Shown piece by piece: positions 9,030 through 20,632 of a stretch of 64,000 bases of DNA. Numbering within the stretch: the stretch's first letter is position 1; each line of letters begins with the position of its first letter. The DNA is taken from NCBI RefSeq assembly GCF_050262165.1, contig NZ_CP189844.1; one strand, given 5' to 3'. Source of the stretch: Parvimonas sp015257355 (GTDB lineage Bacteria; Bacillota; Clostridia; Tissierellales; Peptoniphilaceae). The notes below the pieces were generated by a model that was given only the letters and a program-made list of their open reading frames with translations, was not told where the DNA came from and searched no databases. The position numbers were made by a program, and so were the translations under genes.

Positions 9030-9344
9030 TTATTTTTTTCCTTTTAAATCTTTTGCAATTAAAGCATCAAGAACTAATTCATATCCTTCAGCGCCAAATT
9101 GCAAAGATCTATTTACTCTACTAATTGTAGCAGTTGATGCTCCAGTTTCAAGTTCTATTTCATTGTATGTTTTTCTAATTTTTAAAAGTTTTGCAACTTC
9201 TAATCTTTGAGAAATAGAATTTAATTCACGTAAAGTACAAACATCTTCAAAGAATGCATAACAATCATCTTTGCTTTTTAACATAAGAATAGCTTCAAAA
9301 AATTCATCTAATTGTTTTGATTGTAATTTTTTTAAGTTTGACAT
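9030..9344 (-). CDS. yerC: TrpR-like helix-turn-helix protein, YerC/YecD family
   Basis: 104 residues, the normal length of the family. The C-terminal half holds a TrpR-type helix-turn-helix (SISQRLEVAKLL, then TYNEIELETGASTATISRVNRSL). The N-terminal half is the helical dimerisation part. Members are found across Firmicutes as small monocistronic genes, and their operator and ligand are not well defined. Own promoter and own terminator here. It is probably a DNA-binding regulator; the target is unknown. Confidence 0.9.
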   Translation of the reverse strand: MSNLKKLQSKQLDEFFEAILMLKSKDDCYAFFEDVCTLRELNSISQRLEVAKLLKIRKTYNEIELETGASTATISRVNRSLQFGAEGYELVLDALIAKDLKGKK

Positions 9345-9381
9345 AATAATACCTCCATTTATTTAATAATATCACGAACTA

Positions 9382-9410
9382 ATTATACTTCATTGTACAA
9401 TAATAGTCAA
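9382..9410 (-). promoter_or_regulatory. Promoter for yerC
   Basis: TTGACT (9405-9410), 17 bases, exact TATAAT (9382-9387) on the minus strand, about 40 bases before the yerC start. Confidence 0.78.
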
Positions 9411-9438
9411 GTGTTAAATCACATTTTATAAAAAAAAT

Positions 9439-9535
9439 TGGCGGGAATATGTGGGAATCGAACCCACCTAAGAAGCTACAAACTCCTTACGCTGGTTTTG
9501 AAGACCAGAGAGCACACCAGAACTCATCTACTCCC
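9439..9535 (-). tRNA. selC: tRNA-Sec (anticodon TCA)
   Basis: The anticodon arm is CTGGT-CTTCAAA-ACCAG, giving anticodon TCA (plus-strand tga at 9499-9501). The 97-base gene has the long extra arm (CGTAAGGAGTTTGTAGCTTC region), a T-arm GTGGG-TTCGATT-CCCAC, an acceptor stem that reaches eight positions (the last a mismatch), discriminator G and an encoded CCA. These are marks of bacterial selenocysteine tRNA and not of tRNA-Trp, which lacks a long extra arm. It implies UGA-Sec decoding in this organism. selA, selB and selD are not in the window. A run of eight T follows the gene on the minus strand. Confidence 0.93.
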
Positions 9536-9552
9536 ATAAAACAACATTAAGT

Positions 9553-9581
9553 ATTATACATTATTTAGTAAAAAAAATCAA
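9553..9581 (-). promoter_or_regulatory. Promoter for the tRNA-Sec gene
   Basis: TTGATT (9576-9581), 17 bases, exact TATAAT (9553-9558) on the minus strand. Predicted start is about 11 bases before the tRNA 5' end. The -35 box overlaps the left arm of the terminator of the upstream exporter genes. Confidence 0.7.
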
Positions 9582-9617
9582 CCTTTTAAGAAATCAATTC
9601 ATAAAAAAGTTGATTTT
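9571..9617 (-). terminator. Probable terminator after the ThrE-type exporter genes
   Basis: AAAATCAAC (9574-9582) pairs with GTTGATTTT (9609-9617) across a 26-base loop, followed on the minus strand by a T-rich tract. The loop is long, so strength is uncertain. Confidence 0.5.
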
Positions 9618-9633
9618 ATATAAAAAATTAATA

Positions 9634-10119
9634 CTATTTATCTGAAAACTCTCCAATTTTATCTGTAATCTCATTTATTTTATTAACTCTATCAAATTTA
9701 ACTCTTTTAATTGATTTAGAAAAAACTGCAGATATTAAAACTCCTATTGCTATAGAGCATGCATGAATAACAGTGCTGATACCACTATTTAAAGCTAGTA
9801 GATACTCGTTTTTTGCAAAATATTCCATAGTGCGATACATTCTATAACCTGGAACTAACATGACAATTCCTATATATAAAAATACTGTTGATGGAAGTCT
9901 AAGTCTTACAGAAAAATATTCAGCAAATAGTCCGACAACTACTGAAGCTATTAAATTGCTAACTGCATTTCCAAAATGTTTACTACAAAAATAGTAAACA
10001 ATCCAACTGATTGTCCCTGTTATTGTACAATATACAATTGCTTTTTTTGGAACAATAAAAAATATCGAAAATGCTATACTTGAAACAATAGCACATATAA
10101 CATTTAAAAATAAATCCAT
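9634..10119 (-). CDS. Threonine/serine exporter small subunit (YjjB/DUF3815-like)
   Basis: 161 residues with four to five hydrophobic helices (starting LFLNVICAIVSSIAFSIFF) and the conserved PSTVFLYIGIVMLVPG segment typical of the C-terminal half of ThrE, here split as a separate gene. It starts 8 bases after the large-subunit gene and must work with it. The family exports threonine/serine or, for YjjPB, succinate, using the proton gradient. Substrate cannot be told from sequence. A charged C-terminal tail of about 30 residues is cytoplasmic. Confidence 0.85.
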   Translation of the reverse strand: MDLFLNVICAIVSSIAFSIFFIVPKKAIVYCTITGTISWIVYYFCSKHFGNAVSNLIASVVVGLFAEYFSVRLRLPSTVFLYIGIVMLVPGYRMYRTMEYFAKNEYLLALNSGISTVIHACSIAIGVLISAVFSKSIKRVKFDRVNKINEITDKIGEFSDK

Positions 10120-10127
10120 AAAAACTC

Positions 10128-10922
10128 CTATCCAAAAATTCTAAGAACTAAAACTACTCCAACCGCAATAGAAACCGCAGTAAATATTGCAGACATTATT
10201 CCAATTATCCCAGATAAAATATCTCCAGATAAAATATCTCTCATTGCATTTGTTATCTGAATTCCAGGAAATAAAGGCACGATTGACGCTATCATAATAC
10301 TTGATATATTTGCTATACTTACAATTTTAGACATAGTCATAACAAAAAGAGCAACACCACTTGCCGATAAAAATGTTGTTAAAAATGAAGGTAATCTAGC
10401 TTTTTCTATATATACTAAGATTAACATTTCAACAAACATAGCTAAGCAAGCAGGAATAAAATCGACTATAGTACCTCCAAAAATAAATGCCAAGAACGGA
10501 GCTGATAATGTTACTAATGAAATTTTAGTAAAATTGCTATATGAACTCTTATTTTTTATATTTTTCAATTCTTTAAATCCATCATCAATATTTACTTTTC
10601 CAGAAACAATACTTCTGGAAAGTTCATTCAACATGGATATCTTCTCTAAATTTTTAGCGGTATCATTTAATCTTCTCATACTAGTATAATTCGTTTCATT
10701 ATACACAAAGGAAATCATAACCATATTACTCAAAGCAAAAGTATTAACTGCTTTAATATTTTTAAAAGATTTACAAATTCTATTAATACTATCTTCTACT
10801 CTATAAACTTCTGCACCATTATAAAGTAAAGAATATGAGAATTTAATGCTAAAATTTAGTAGCTTTTTAGCTTCTACATCACTATTTATTGTATTATTCT
10901 GATTCATCATCGTCGTATTCAT
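10128..10922 (-). CDS. Threonine/serine exporter large subunit (YjjP/DUF1212-like)
   Basis: 264 residues from ATG 10920-10922, which has GGAAG nine bases upstream; a longer frame to 10973 lacks a ribosome site. The cytoplasmic N-terminal domain (YNGAEVYRVEDSINRICKSF) is the DUF1212 signature and is followed by five hydrophobic segments, including the LFPGIQITNAMRDILSGD block (the LxPG motif of ThrE). It overlaps the end of the upstream gene by 29 bases and is followed by its small subunit, so the three genes form one unit. Confidence 0.86.
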   Translation of the reverse strand: MNTTMMNQNNTINSDVEAKKLLNFSIKFSYSLLYNGAEVYRVEDSINRICKSFKNIKAVNTFALSNMVMISFVYNETNYTSMRRLNDTAKNLEKISMLNELSRSIVSGKVNIDDGFKELKNIKNKSSYSNFTKISLVTLSAPFLAFIFGGTIVDFIPACLAMFVEMLILVYIEKARLPSFLTTFLSASGVALFVMTMSKIVSIANISSIMIASIVPLFPGIQITNAMRDILSGDILSGIIGIMSAIFTAVSIAVGVVLVLRIFG

Positions 10923-11676
10923 CAAAACGATCTTCCATTTCTTTTTTAAATTTATTTCTTGAACGAACAACATATATTATTAATAACATTAAAACTCCTG
11001 GAACAATTAACATTACAGGGTTACTAATAAAATTTGAAATTGTCTCCATTCTTTGTTTATAATCTTTTTCTGACTTTTCATTAACAGCTTTTATTCTTTC
11101 CTTCTTTTCTTCTTCAGTTAATTCATCATAGTTCTTAGTAAAATCATCCTTAGGTTTTGTATACTTATTTGCTTCCAATCTTTTATTTTTTTCAATTTCA
11201 TCAAGATTAGGGACATACTCTCCCTTATTTATCATATTCTGGAATAATTTAACTTCTGCATTATTAGGATCTTTATCGTTTGCTAAATATAGAGTTTCAT
11301 AATTACCAGATGTGGCTTTAAAAATCCATGTTAAATCTAATGTATTATCTTTCTTTAGTATCCCAACAAAATAATCTCCTTTTGCAGGAACTAATCTACT
11401 ATAGCTATATTCAGTAAATTTAGGAACTTCAATTTCATCAATATTTTCTCCAAGAAAAATTGTAGTCGCTTTAACTTTAAACTTACCATCTGAGTCTTCT
11501 ATAATATTTCCTATAAAGAAAGATTTATAGTCCATATCATAAATTCTATTTGCTCTATCAAAATTATCGTCTGCAAAAGAAATTTTTGAAACAAAATTTA
11601 AACTTAAAATAGATATTAATAATATAACAAATATCTTATCTAGATAAGTTCTTATATTAATAAATTTATTTTTCAT
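10894..11676 (-). CDS. Membrane-anchored extracytoplasmic protein of unknown function
   Basis: 260 residues from ATG 11674-11676, chosen because GAGGTGAT is ideally spaced for it; a GTG nine bases upstream is less likely. There is an N-terminal signal segment (ILLISILSLNFVSKISFA), an outside domain of about 170 residues, a charged helical stretch (TEEEKKERIKAVNEK), one C-terminal membrane helix (PVMLIVPGVLMLLIIYVV) and a short very acidic tail (DEYDDDESE). I do not recognise the outside domain. Its overlap with the exporter large subunit suggests the two are made together; a role as an exporter accessory is inference. Confidence 0.7.
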   Translation of the reverse strand: MKNKFINIRTYLDKIFVILLISILSLNFVSKISFADDNFDRANRIYDMDYKSFFIGNIIEDSDGKFKVKATTIFLGENIDEIEVPKFTEYSYSRLVPAKGDYFVGILKKDNTLDLTWIFKATSGNYETLYLANDKDPNNAEVKLFQNMINKGEYVPNLDEIEKNKRLEANKYTKPKDDFTKNYDELTEEEKKERIKAVNEKSEKDYKQRMETISNFISNPVMLIVPGVLMLLIIYVVRSRNKFKKEMEDRFDEYDDDESE

Positions 11677-11706
11677 AAAAATCACCTCTATTAATATTTT
11701 ACCATA

Positions 11707-11745
11707 AAAAAATAATAAAAAATAGAGAAGAAAAGATTCTTCTCT
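11707..11745 (-). terminator. Terminator after the APC permease gene
   Basis: A 9-bp perfect stem AGAGAAGAA/TTCTTCTCT with a 4-base loop (11724-11745), then an ATTTTTTATTATTTTTTT run on the minus strand. Confidence 0.82.
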
Positions 11746-11773
11746 ATAATTTCTAATTTTAATATCTTATTTA

Positions 11774-13159
11774 TTACTTACTTTCTTTTCTAGTTTTAGA
11801 ATAAATAAACATAATAGCTGGTAAAACAACATATCCAACTATCATTGATACAATAGCTTTAACATTAGTTACTACAGCACCTGTGCTATCTTTAACTGAA
11901 AATTGTCCTTTCCAGTCAAATTTAACAAGAAGTAAGATAGTAAGTAATAATGCTATTATAGGAATAATAACGTCTGCTACCATATTCTTCTTTGAATCTA
12001 AAACAGGTTCTTTTGATTTTCCATAGAAGAAAATTACAACTGCTATAGGTACGATTAAGAATTGAACAAAACGTGAAATTGAACTTATAATCGTAATACT
12101 TGTTGAATCATATCTAAAGCTTAATGGTATAATTATAGCAAATATAGCTGTAAATAAGAATGCAGGTAATGGTAAATCATTTGATAATCTTTTTGCAAAA
12201 ATTTCAGGAACTTGTTTTTCTTTAGCCATAGCTTCTAATACACGTGGTGTACTGAATGAAGCAGCAACATTAATACCAAACATAGAAACTAATGCTCCAA
12301 TAATAACAACTTTTTCTAATATAGGATTTGTAAAGATTGAAGCTAGAACAACAACTTCATTTGATTGTACTAATGCAACTGGATTAAGATGCATACCAAC
12401 TAATATAATTCCGAAATAAATAGCAGCTATAATACCAATAGCTAAAGGAATAGCCTTTGGTAAATTCTTTTCAGGTTCTTCCATATCTTGTGAACCACTT
12501 GCAACAGATTCAAATCCTGTAAATGCATAGAATGCTGCGATTACAGCTGTTACAAAAGTAGTAGCTGTCATTTCTTTAATTAATGGAGTTCCATCTTTAG
12601 CTTTTAATAAACTTAATTCTGAAATATGAGAAGTTCCAGTATAAGCTAAAATAGCAACACCGGCTATAATAGTAACAACTAAAGCTAAAACTTTTCCTAT
12701 TGTTGAAATATCACTAATTATAGTTAATAATTTTGTTCCAAAAATATTAATTAATAATAAAATAATCATCAAAACTAAAAATCCAATAGTAACATAAGTT
12801 AAATTAGCAGAATCAAAACCAAATATTTTTAATGTAGTTCTAACAACAAATGTTCCCATTGTTCCCCAAGCTATACTTGCAGCAATAACTCTAGTAACAC
12901 CAACATATTGTCCTAGAGAATCTCCAAAAGCTGCCTTTGAATATGCATAAGCCGCTCCACCTTTTGATACATACTTAGCAGCAGAAGCAAAAGTAATAGC
13001 AAGCATAGATGTAAAAATAGCAGCTACAATATAAATCAGTGGTGCTTTAGTACCTGCTGATTTAGCAACACTACCAGGTGATAAAAATATACCTGTACCA
13101 ATAATTGAATTTATAGTCAAAAGTACTATTGACCAAAATCCTAATTTTTTCTTATCCAT
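11774..13159 (-). CDS. APC-superfamily amino acid permease
   Basis: 461 residues with about 12 membrane helices. TM1 carries the substrate-binding loop GTGIFLSPG, and TM6 the FYAFTGFESVASGSQD segment followed by EEPEKNLPKAI, as in the AA_permease_2 family. It imports or exchanges amino acids or polyamines across the cell membrane. The exact substrate cannot be read from sequence. The hydrolase gene lies 37 bases upstream in the same direction, so the pair may handle a gamma-glutamyl or related nitrogen compound. AGGGGAA ribosome site. Confidence 0.9.
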   Translation of the reverse strand: MDKKKLGFWSIVLLTINSIIGTGIFLSPGSVAKSAGTKAPLIYIVAAIFTSMLAITFASAAKYVSKGGAAYAYSKAAFGDSLGQYVGVTRVIAASIAWGTMGTFVVRTTLKIFGFDSANLTYVTIGFLVLMIILLLINIFGTKLLTIISDISTIGKVLALVVTIIAGVAILAYTGTSHISELSLLKAKDGTPLIKEMTATTFVTAVIAAFYAFTGFESVASGSQDMEEPEKNLPKAIPLAIGIIAAIYFGIILVGMHLNPVALVQSNEVVVLASIFTNPILEKVVIIGALVSMFGINVAASFSTPRVLEAMAKEKQVPEIFAKRLSNDLPLPAFLFTAIFAIIIPLSFRYDSTSITIISSISRFVQFLIVPIAVVIFFYGKSKEPVLDSKKNMVADVIIPIIALLLTILLLVKFDWKGQFSVKDSTGAVVTNVKAIVSMIVGYVVLPAIMFIYSKTRKESK

Positions 13160-13196
13160 TGAAATAATTCCCCTTTCATAGTTAAAAAACTAAAAA

Positions 13197-13934
13197 CTAT
13201 TTACTTTTTCTTTTTTCAACTTCTTTTACAAATTCGTCAAAAACTTTTTGAGAATCTTCATATTTTACTGACAACATTTCTGGATGCCATTGAACACCAA
13301 CTACAAAACAATCTTCTGTAATTTTTTGAATAGATTCTACAACCCCATCTGGACTCTTAGCAACAACCTTAAATCCAGGTGCAACATCCTTTAATATTTG
13401 ATGATGGAAACTATTAACTTTATTTTCTTCACCCAAAATTTCTCTTAAGAATGCTCCTTCTTCAAAACTAACAGAATGAGTTGCTTGACTTGGATTATCT
13501 TGTTGATCATGTTTTAATTTAACAAAATCAGCATAAGATAAATCTTGATATAAAGATCCTCCATTAACAACGTTAATAATTTGGAAACCTCTACAAATAC
13601 CAAACACAGGCTTATTAAATTTAACAGCTGTTTTATAAATTTCCATATCAAAAACATCTCTTTCATGGAAAACTTCCCCTATTTTTAATAATGGATCTTC
13701 TCCATAATTATATGGATTAACATCATGTCCACCTGATAAAATTACTCCATCTACATGTTCTACCATTTCTCTTATACTTTCTAAATCTTCATTAAATGGT
13801 ATAATGAAAGGAATACCACCTGCTCTTAATATAGCTTCAACATAATCTTGATTGACATAAGATCTTCTATATCCAGAAAAAGTATTACCTTTACTAATTA
13901 AAATATTACCTGAAATTCCAATAACTGGTTTCAT
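13197..13934 (-). CDS. Gamma-glutamyl-gamma-aminobutyrate hydrolase family protein (peptidase C26)
   Basis: 245 residues. Class I glutamine amidotransferase fold with nucleophile C114 in FGICRGFQII and the His/Glu pair in GVQWHPEM near the C-terminus. The HDVNPYNYGED loop is typical of PuuD-like hydrolases. The family cuts gamma-glutamyl amide bonds, for example in gamma-glutamyl-GABA, and some act on other amides. Strong AAGGAGG ribosome site and its own promoter. The neighbouring APC permease may supply the substrate (inference). Confidence 0.88.
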   Translation of the reverse strand: MKPVIGISGNILISKGNTFSGYRRSYVNQDYVEAILRAGGIPFIIPFNEDLESIREMVEHVDGVILSGGHDVNPYNYGEDPLLKIGEVFHERDVFDMEIYKTAVKFNKPVFGICRGFQIINVVNGGSLYQDLSYADFVKLKHDQQDNPSQATHSVSFEEGAFLREILGEENKVNSFHHQILKDVAPGFKVVAKSPDGVVESIQKITEDCFVVGVQWHPEMLSVKYEDSQKVFDEFVKEVEKRKSK

Positions 13935-13965
13935 CTTACTCGCCTCCTTAAATAGTATCCTAACA

Positions 13966-13994
13966 ATTATATCAAAAAAGTGTAATAATTACAA
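13966..13994 (-). promoter_or_regulatory. Promoter for the C26 hydrolase and APC permease genes
   Basis: TTGTAA (13989-13994), 17 bases, exact TATAAT (13966-13971) on the minus strand, about 32 bases before the start codon. Confidence 0.6.
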
Positions 13995-14170
13995 TATAAA
14001 TAGACTAAAATACATAAAATATTATACTAAAAAAACATAAAAATGATCTTATTTAAATATTATATAAATAATATTTTCAATATAATATATATTATTATCT
14101 AATTAAAGTAATTGTTTTACTTTTTAGTAAATAAAGTAGCAATATTAATATACCCAAAAATAAAAATAAA

Positions 14171-14200
14171 AAAAGAGTCAACATAATATTTGACTCTTTT
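14171..14200 (-). terminator. Terminator of the rRNA-tRNA operon
   Basis: An 11-bp perfect stem AAAAGAGTCAA/TTGACTCTTTT with an 8-base loop. T-rich tracts lie on both sides, so it can act in both directions. It sits 21 bases after the last tRNA. The 13995-14170 stretch to its left is AT-rich DNA in which I see no gene. Confidence 0.85.
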
Positions 14201-14220
14201 TTTATCTGGTAATTCATACT

Positions 14221-14297
14221 TGGCGTGCCATAGAGGATTCGAACCCCTGGCCTTTTGGTCCGTAGCCAAACGCTCTATCCAGCTGAGCTAATGGCAC
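14221..14297 (-). tRNA. tRNA-Arg (anticodon ACG)
   Basis: The full cloverleaf is readable: acceptor GTGCCAT, anticodon arm TTTGG-CTACGGA-CCAAA, T-arm AGGGG-TTCGAAT-CCTCT and an encoded CCA. Last tRNA of the nine-gene cluster. Confidence 0.96.
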
Positions 14298-14306
14298 ATA
14301 TTAGAA

Positions 14307-14328
14307 AACTCAGAATAAATTCTGAGTT
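14307..14328 (-). other. Hairpin between tRNA-Gly and tRNA-Arg
   Basis: A 9-bp perfect stem AACTCAGAA/TTCTGAGTT with a TTTA loop (minus strand), followed by TTCTAATATG. It could be a weak terminator or a processing signal that lowers tRNA-Arg relative to the tRNAs before it. Confidence 0.45.
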
Positions 14329-14330
14329 CT

Positions 14331-14405
14331 TGGAGCGGAAGACGAGATTCGAACTCGCGACCCTCGCCTTGGCAAGGCGATGCTCTACCACTGAGCCACT
14401 CCCGC
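14331..14405 (-). tRNA. tRNA-Gly (anticodon GCC)
   Basis: Anticodon arm CGCCT-TGCCA-AGGCG region gives GCC. Acceptor GCGGGAG pairs with CTTCCGC, and CCA is encoded. Confidence 0.96.
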
Positions 14406-14410
14406 AAATA

Positions 14411-14486
<76 letters not shown>

Positions 14487-14498
14487 AAAAAAATTTAT

Positions 14499-14575
14499 TG
14501 GCGACCTGGATGGGACTCGAACCCACGACCTCTAGCGTGACAGGCTAGCATTCTAACCAACTGAACTACCAGGCC
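14499..14575 (-). tRNA. tRNA-Asp (anticodon GTC)
   Basis: Anticodon arm CTAGC-CTGTCAC-GCTAG gives GTC. Acceptor GGCCTGG, encoded CCA, 77 bases. Confidence 0.96.
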
Positions 14576-14580
14576 TTATT

Positions 14581-14656
14581 TGGTGGGCACAATAGGGCTC
14601 GAACCTATGACCCCCTGCTTGTAAGGCAGATGCTCTCCCAACTGAGCTATGCGCCC
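14581..14656 (-). tRNA. tRNA-Val (anticodon TAC)
   Basis: Anticodon arm TCTGC-CTTACAA-GCAGG gives TAC. Acceptor GGGCGCA, encoded CCA, 76 bases. Confidence 0.96.
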
Positions 14657-14677
14657 AAATACAACCTAATAAAAAAA

Positions 14678-14754
14678 TGGTAGCGGAGAAGGGATTTGAA
14701 CCCCTGACACTGCGGGTATGAACCGCATGCTCTAGCCAACTGAGCTACTCCGCC
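14678..14754 (-). tRNA. tRNA-Met, elongator type (anticodon CAT)
   Basis: Anticodon arm TGCGG-TTCATAC-CCGCA gives CAT. The first acceptor pair is G-C, and the anticodon stem lacks the three G-C pairs typical of initiator tRNA, so this is the elongator. It resembles Bacillus elongator tRNA-Met. CCA encoded. Confidence 0.92.
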
Positions 14755-14768
14755 ACAAAAGAATATAA

Positions 14769-14843
14769 TGGTGACCCCACCGGGATTCGAACCCGGGTTA
14801 CCGCCGTGAAAGGGCGATGTCTTAACCGCTTGACCATGGGGCC
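14769..14843 (-). tRNA. tRNA-Glu (anticodon TTC)
   Basis: Anticodon loop CTTTCAC between CGCC and GGCG gives TTC. Acceptor GGCCCCA, encoded CCA, 75 bases. Confidence 0.95.
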
Positions 14844-14851
14844 TAAAAAAC

Positions 14852-14940
14852 TGGTGCCGAGGACCGGAATCGAACCGGTACGATGAGTTAACATCGCAGG
14901 ATTTTAAGTCCTGTGCGTCTGCCAGTTCCGCCACCCCGGC
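14852..14940 (-). tRNA. tRNA-Leu (anticodon TAA)
   Basis: Anticodon arm CAGGA-CTTAAAA-TCCTG gives TAA. A long extra arm (CGATGTTAACTCATCG) marks a class II tRNA. Acceptor GCCGGGG, encoded CCA, 89 bases. Confidence 0.96.
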
Positions 14941-14944
14941 ACAT

Positions 14945-15019
14945 TGGCTCCCAGGGTGGGGCTCGAACCCACAACCTACCGGTTAACAGCCGGGTGCTCC
15001 ACCATTGAGCTACCTAGGA
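14945..15019 (-). tRNA. tRNA-Asn (anticodon GTT)
   Basis: Anticodon loop CTGTTAA gives GTT. Acceptor TCCTAGG pairs with CCTGGGA, and CCA is encoded. It begins only three bases after the end of 5S copy A, so 5S and tRNAs are clearly one transcript. Confidence 0.95.
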
Positions 15020-15022
15020 GTT

Positions 15023-15133
15023 TGGCTGTTTTCTATTCTCCCAGTACGAGATGTACTAGTACCTTCGACGTTTAGGAACTTAACTTCTGTGTTCGAGATG
15101 GGAACAGGTGTATCCTCCTAGCCATCACAGCCA
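15023..15133 (-). rRNA. rrf: 5S ribosomal RNA, copy A
   Basis: Helix I is TGGCTGT at the 5' end pairing with ACAGCCA at the 3' end. The internal block CCATCTCGAACACAGAAGTTAAG-type sequence is the conserved loop B/C region. It differs from copy B at two positions (GTTCC for GCTCC, GGGAG for GGAAG), both in the same helix. Ends may be off by a few bases. Confidence 0.93.
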
Positions 15134-15213
15134 TACTGTAATTTAATTTTTGCTGTTAAGCTCCGAGCTTTCACTGTCGAAACTTACCATTTGTTTCACA
15201 AATGGAGTTTCTT

Positions 15214-15313
15214 AGTATCTGACCTACGACGCAATCATAGATTGCTGTTAGGTCATGAACTTCTGTGTTCGAGATGGGTACAGGTGTATCCTCCTAGCTA
15301 TCACAGCCATACT
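15214..15313 (-). rRNA. Divergent 5S rRNA-like copy (5' half conserved, 3' half replaced)
   Basis: The first 55 or so bases on the minus strand (15258-15313) match the two good 5S genes with only two changes. After GAAGTT the sequence is unrelated: it forms TGACCTA/TAGGTCA with an inner GCAATC/GATTGC helix and ends CAGATACT, which could pair with AGTAT..CTG at the 5' end. The normal helix I partner ACAGCCA is absent. The minus-strand sequence beyond (15150-15213) holds two more hairpins (CCATTTG/CAAATGG and AAGCTC/GAGCTT). It could be a decayed gene, a chimaera left by recombination, or a variant 5S. Confidence 0.5.
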
Positions 15314-15352
15314 AAATATTTTAATGTCAAAAAAATAAATAACATTAAATAA

Positions 15353-15379
15353 ACAAAAAACCATTCTTTCGAGTGGTTT
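15353..15379 (-). terminator. Terminator-like hairpin after 5S copy B
   Basis: A 9-bp stem AAACCACTC/GAATGGTTT (minus strand, one G-T pair) with a GAAA loop is followed by TTTTTTGTTTATTT. It lies between 5S copy B and the divergent copy, so part of the transcript may stop before the last 5S and the tRNAs. Confidence 0.6.
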
Positions 15380-15382
15380 GTT

Positions 15383-15493
15383 TGGCTGTTTTCTATTCTT
15401 CCAGTACGAGATGTACTAGTACCTTCGACGTTTAGGAGCTTAACTTCTGTGTTCGAGATGGGAACAGGTGTATCCTCCTAGCCATCACAGCCA
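15383..15493 (-). rRNA. rrf: 5S ribosomal RNA, copy B
   Basis: Helix I TGGCTGT/ACAGCCA is intact and the whole 111-base core matches copy A apart from two positions. It is the first 5S after 23S. Confidence 0.93.
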
Positions 15494-15562
15494 TACTTAT
15501 TTGTTTGTTTTTTTAAAATATATTTCTGTTTGATACCCTCCAATTAAAGAGTATATATTTCT

Positions 15563-18469
<2,907 letters not shown>

Positions 18470-18502
18470 AGAAATATATTTCTCTTTAATTGTCAGGTTT
18501 CT

Positions 18503-18578
18503 TGGTGGAGATGAGGAGATTCGAACTCCTGACCCCCTGCTTGCAAGGCAGGTGCTCTCCCAACTGAGCTACACCCCC
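18503..18578 (-). tRNA. tRNA-Ala (anticodon TGC) in the 16S-23S spacer
   Basis: Anticodon arm CCTGC-CTTGCAA-GCAGG gives TGC. Acceptor GGGGGTG, encoded CCA. It is the only tRNA in the spacer; there is no tRNA-Ile. Confidence 0.96.
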
Positions 18579-18732
18579 AAAAATTTTTTTACGATAGTAA
18601 AAAATGTTTTATACTATCATTTTGGTATTCTCTTTTAGTTAGCCTTACAGCTTTTTTGGTTAAAAAAATTGAACCGAGAAAACAACAGTGATAAAACTAA
18701 GAATTAAATTTTGAACTGTCGTTCTTAGTACT

Positions 18733-20267
<1,535 letters not shown>

Positions 20268-20390
20268 AAAGTTCGTCTGCTCTCGCTGACTTTTTGTTAC
20301 ACCAAATTATTGTTTTTCTTTGTACTCTCAAAGTTTTTATCACTGTTTACTTTTCTTGATTCATTGCCGCAATACTCTTGCGACTTTGAT

Positions 20391-20419
20391 ATTATAGCAC
20401 CTATTTTTTAATTTGTCAA
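20391..20419 (-). promoter_or_regulatory. rRNA operon promoter P2
   Basis: Exact TTGACA (20414-20419), 17 bases, exact TATAAT (20391-20396) on the minus strand, with a TGC extended -10. It lies about 120 bases before 16S. Confidence 0.88.
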
Positions 20420-20506
20420 CACTTTTTAAAATTTTTTTAAAACTTTATATGTGTTTCATAATTATTAAATAGTTTTTTTAATATCTTGCACTTTATGTGC
20501 TTTAAT

Positions 20507-20535
20507 ATTATATCAGTCATATTTATTCTCGTCAA
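20507..20535 (-). promoter_or_regulatory. rRNA operon promoter P1
   Basis: TTGACG (20530-20535), 17 bases, exact TATAAT (20507-20512), preceded by A/T tracts. Tandem with P2, 116 bases apart. Confidence 0.82.
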
Positions 20536-20592
20536 TACCGTTTTGACATATTTTTTTAATTTTTTAAGTTTATTATTTTAATTTTTTTATAA

Positions 20593-20632
20593 AAACAAAA
20601 AAGACAAGTGTTAAAGCTTGTCTTTTTTGTTT
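20593..20632. terminator. Strong bidirectional terminator left of nadK
   Basis: A 16-bp perfect inverted repeat AAACAAAAAAGACAAG/CTTGTCTTTTTTGTTT with an 8-base loop. It insulates the rRNA promoters from nadK and can end the putative short RNA. Confidence 0.88.

Noticed and set aside
9499..9501. TCA anticodon read as a UGA-decoding tRNA-Trp
   Set aside because: The long extra arm, elongated acceptor and 97-base length fit tRNA-Sec, and coding genes here use TGA as stop (for example 880-882).
15150..15175. Plus-strand GTTAAGCTCCGAGCTT resembling a piece of 5S in reverse
   Set aside because: The match is short and explained by an AAGCTC/GAGCTT palindrome; it is not evidence of an inverted 5S copy.
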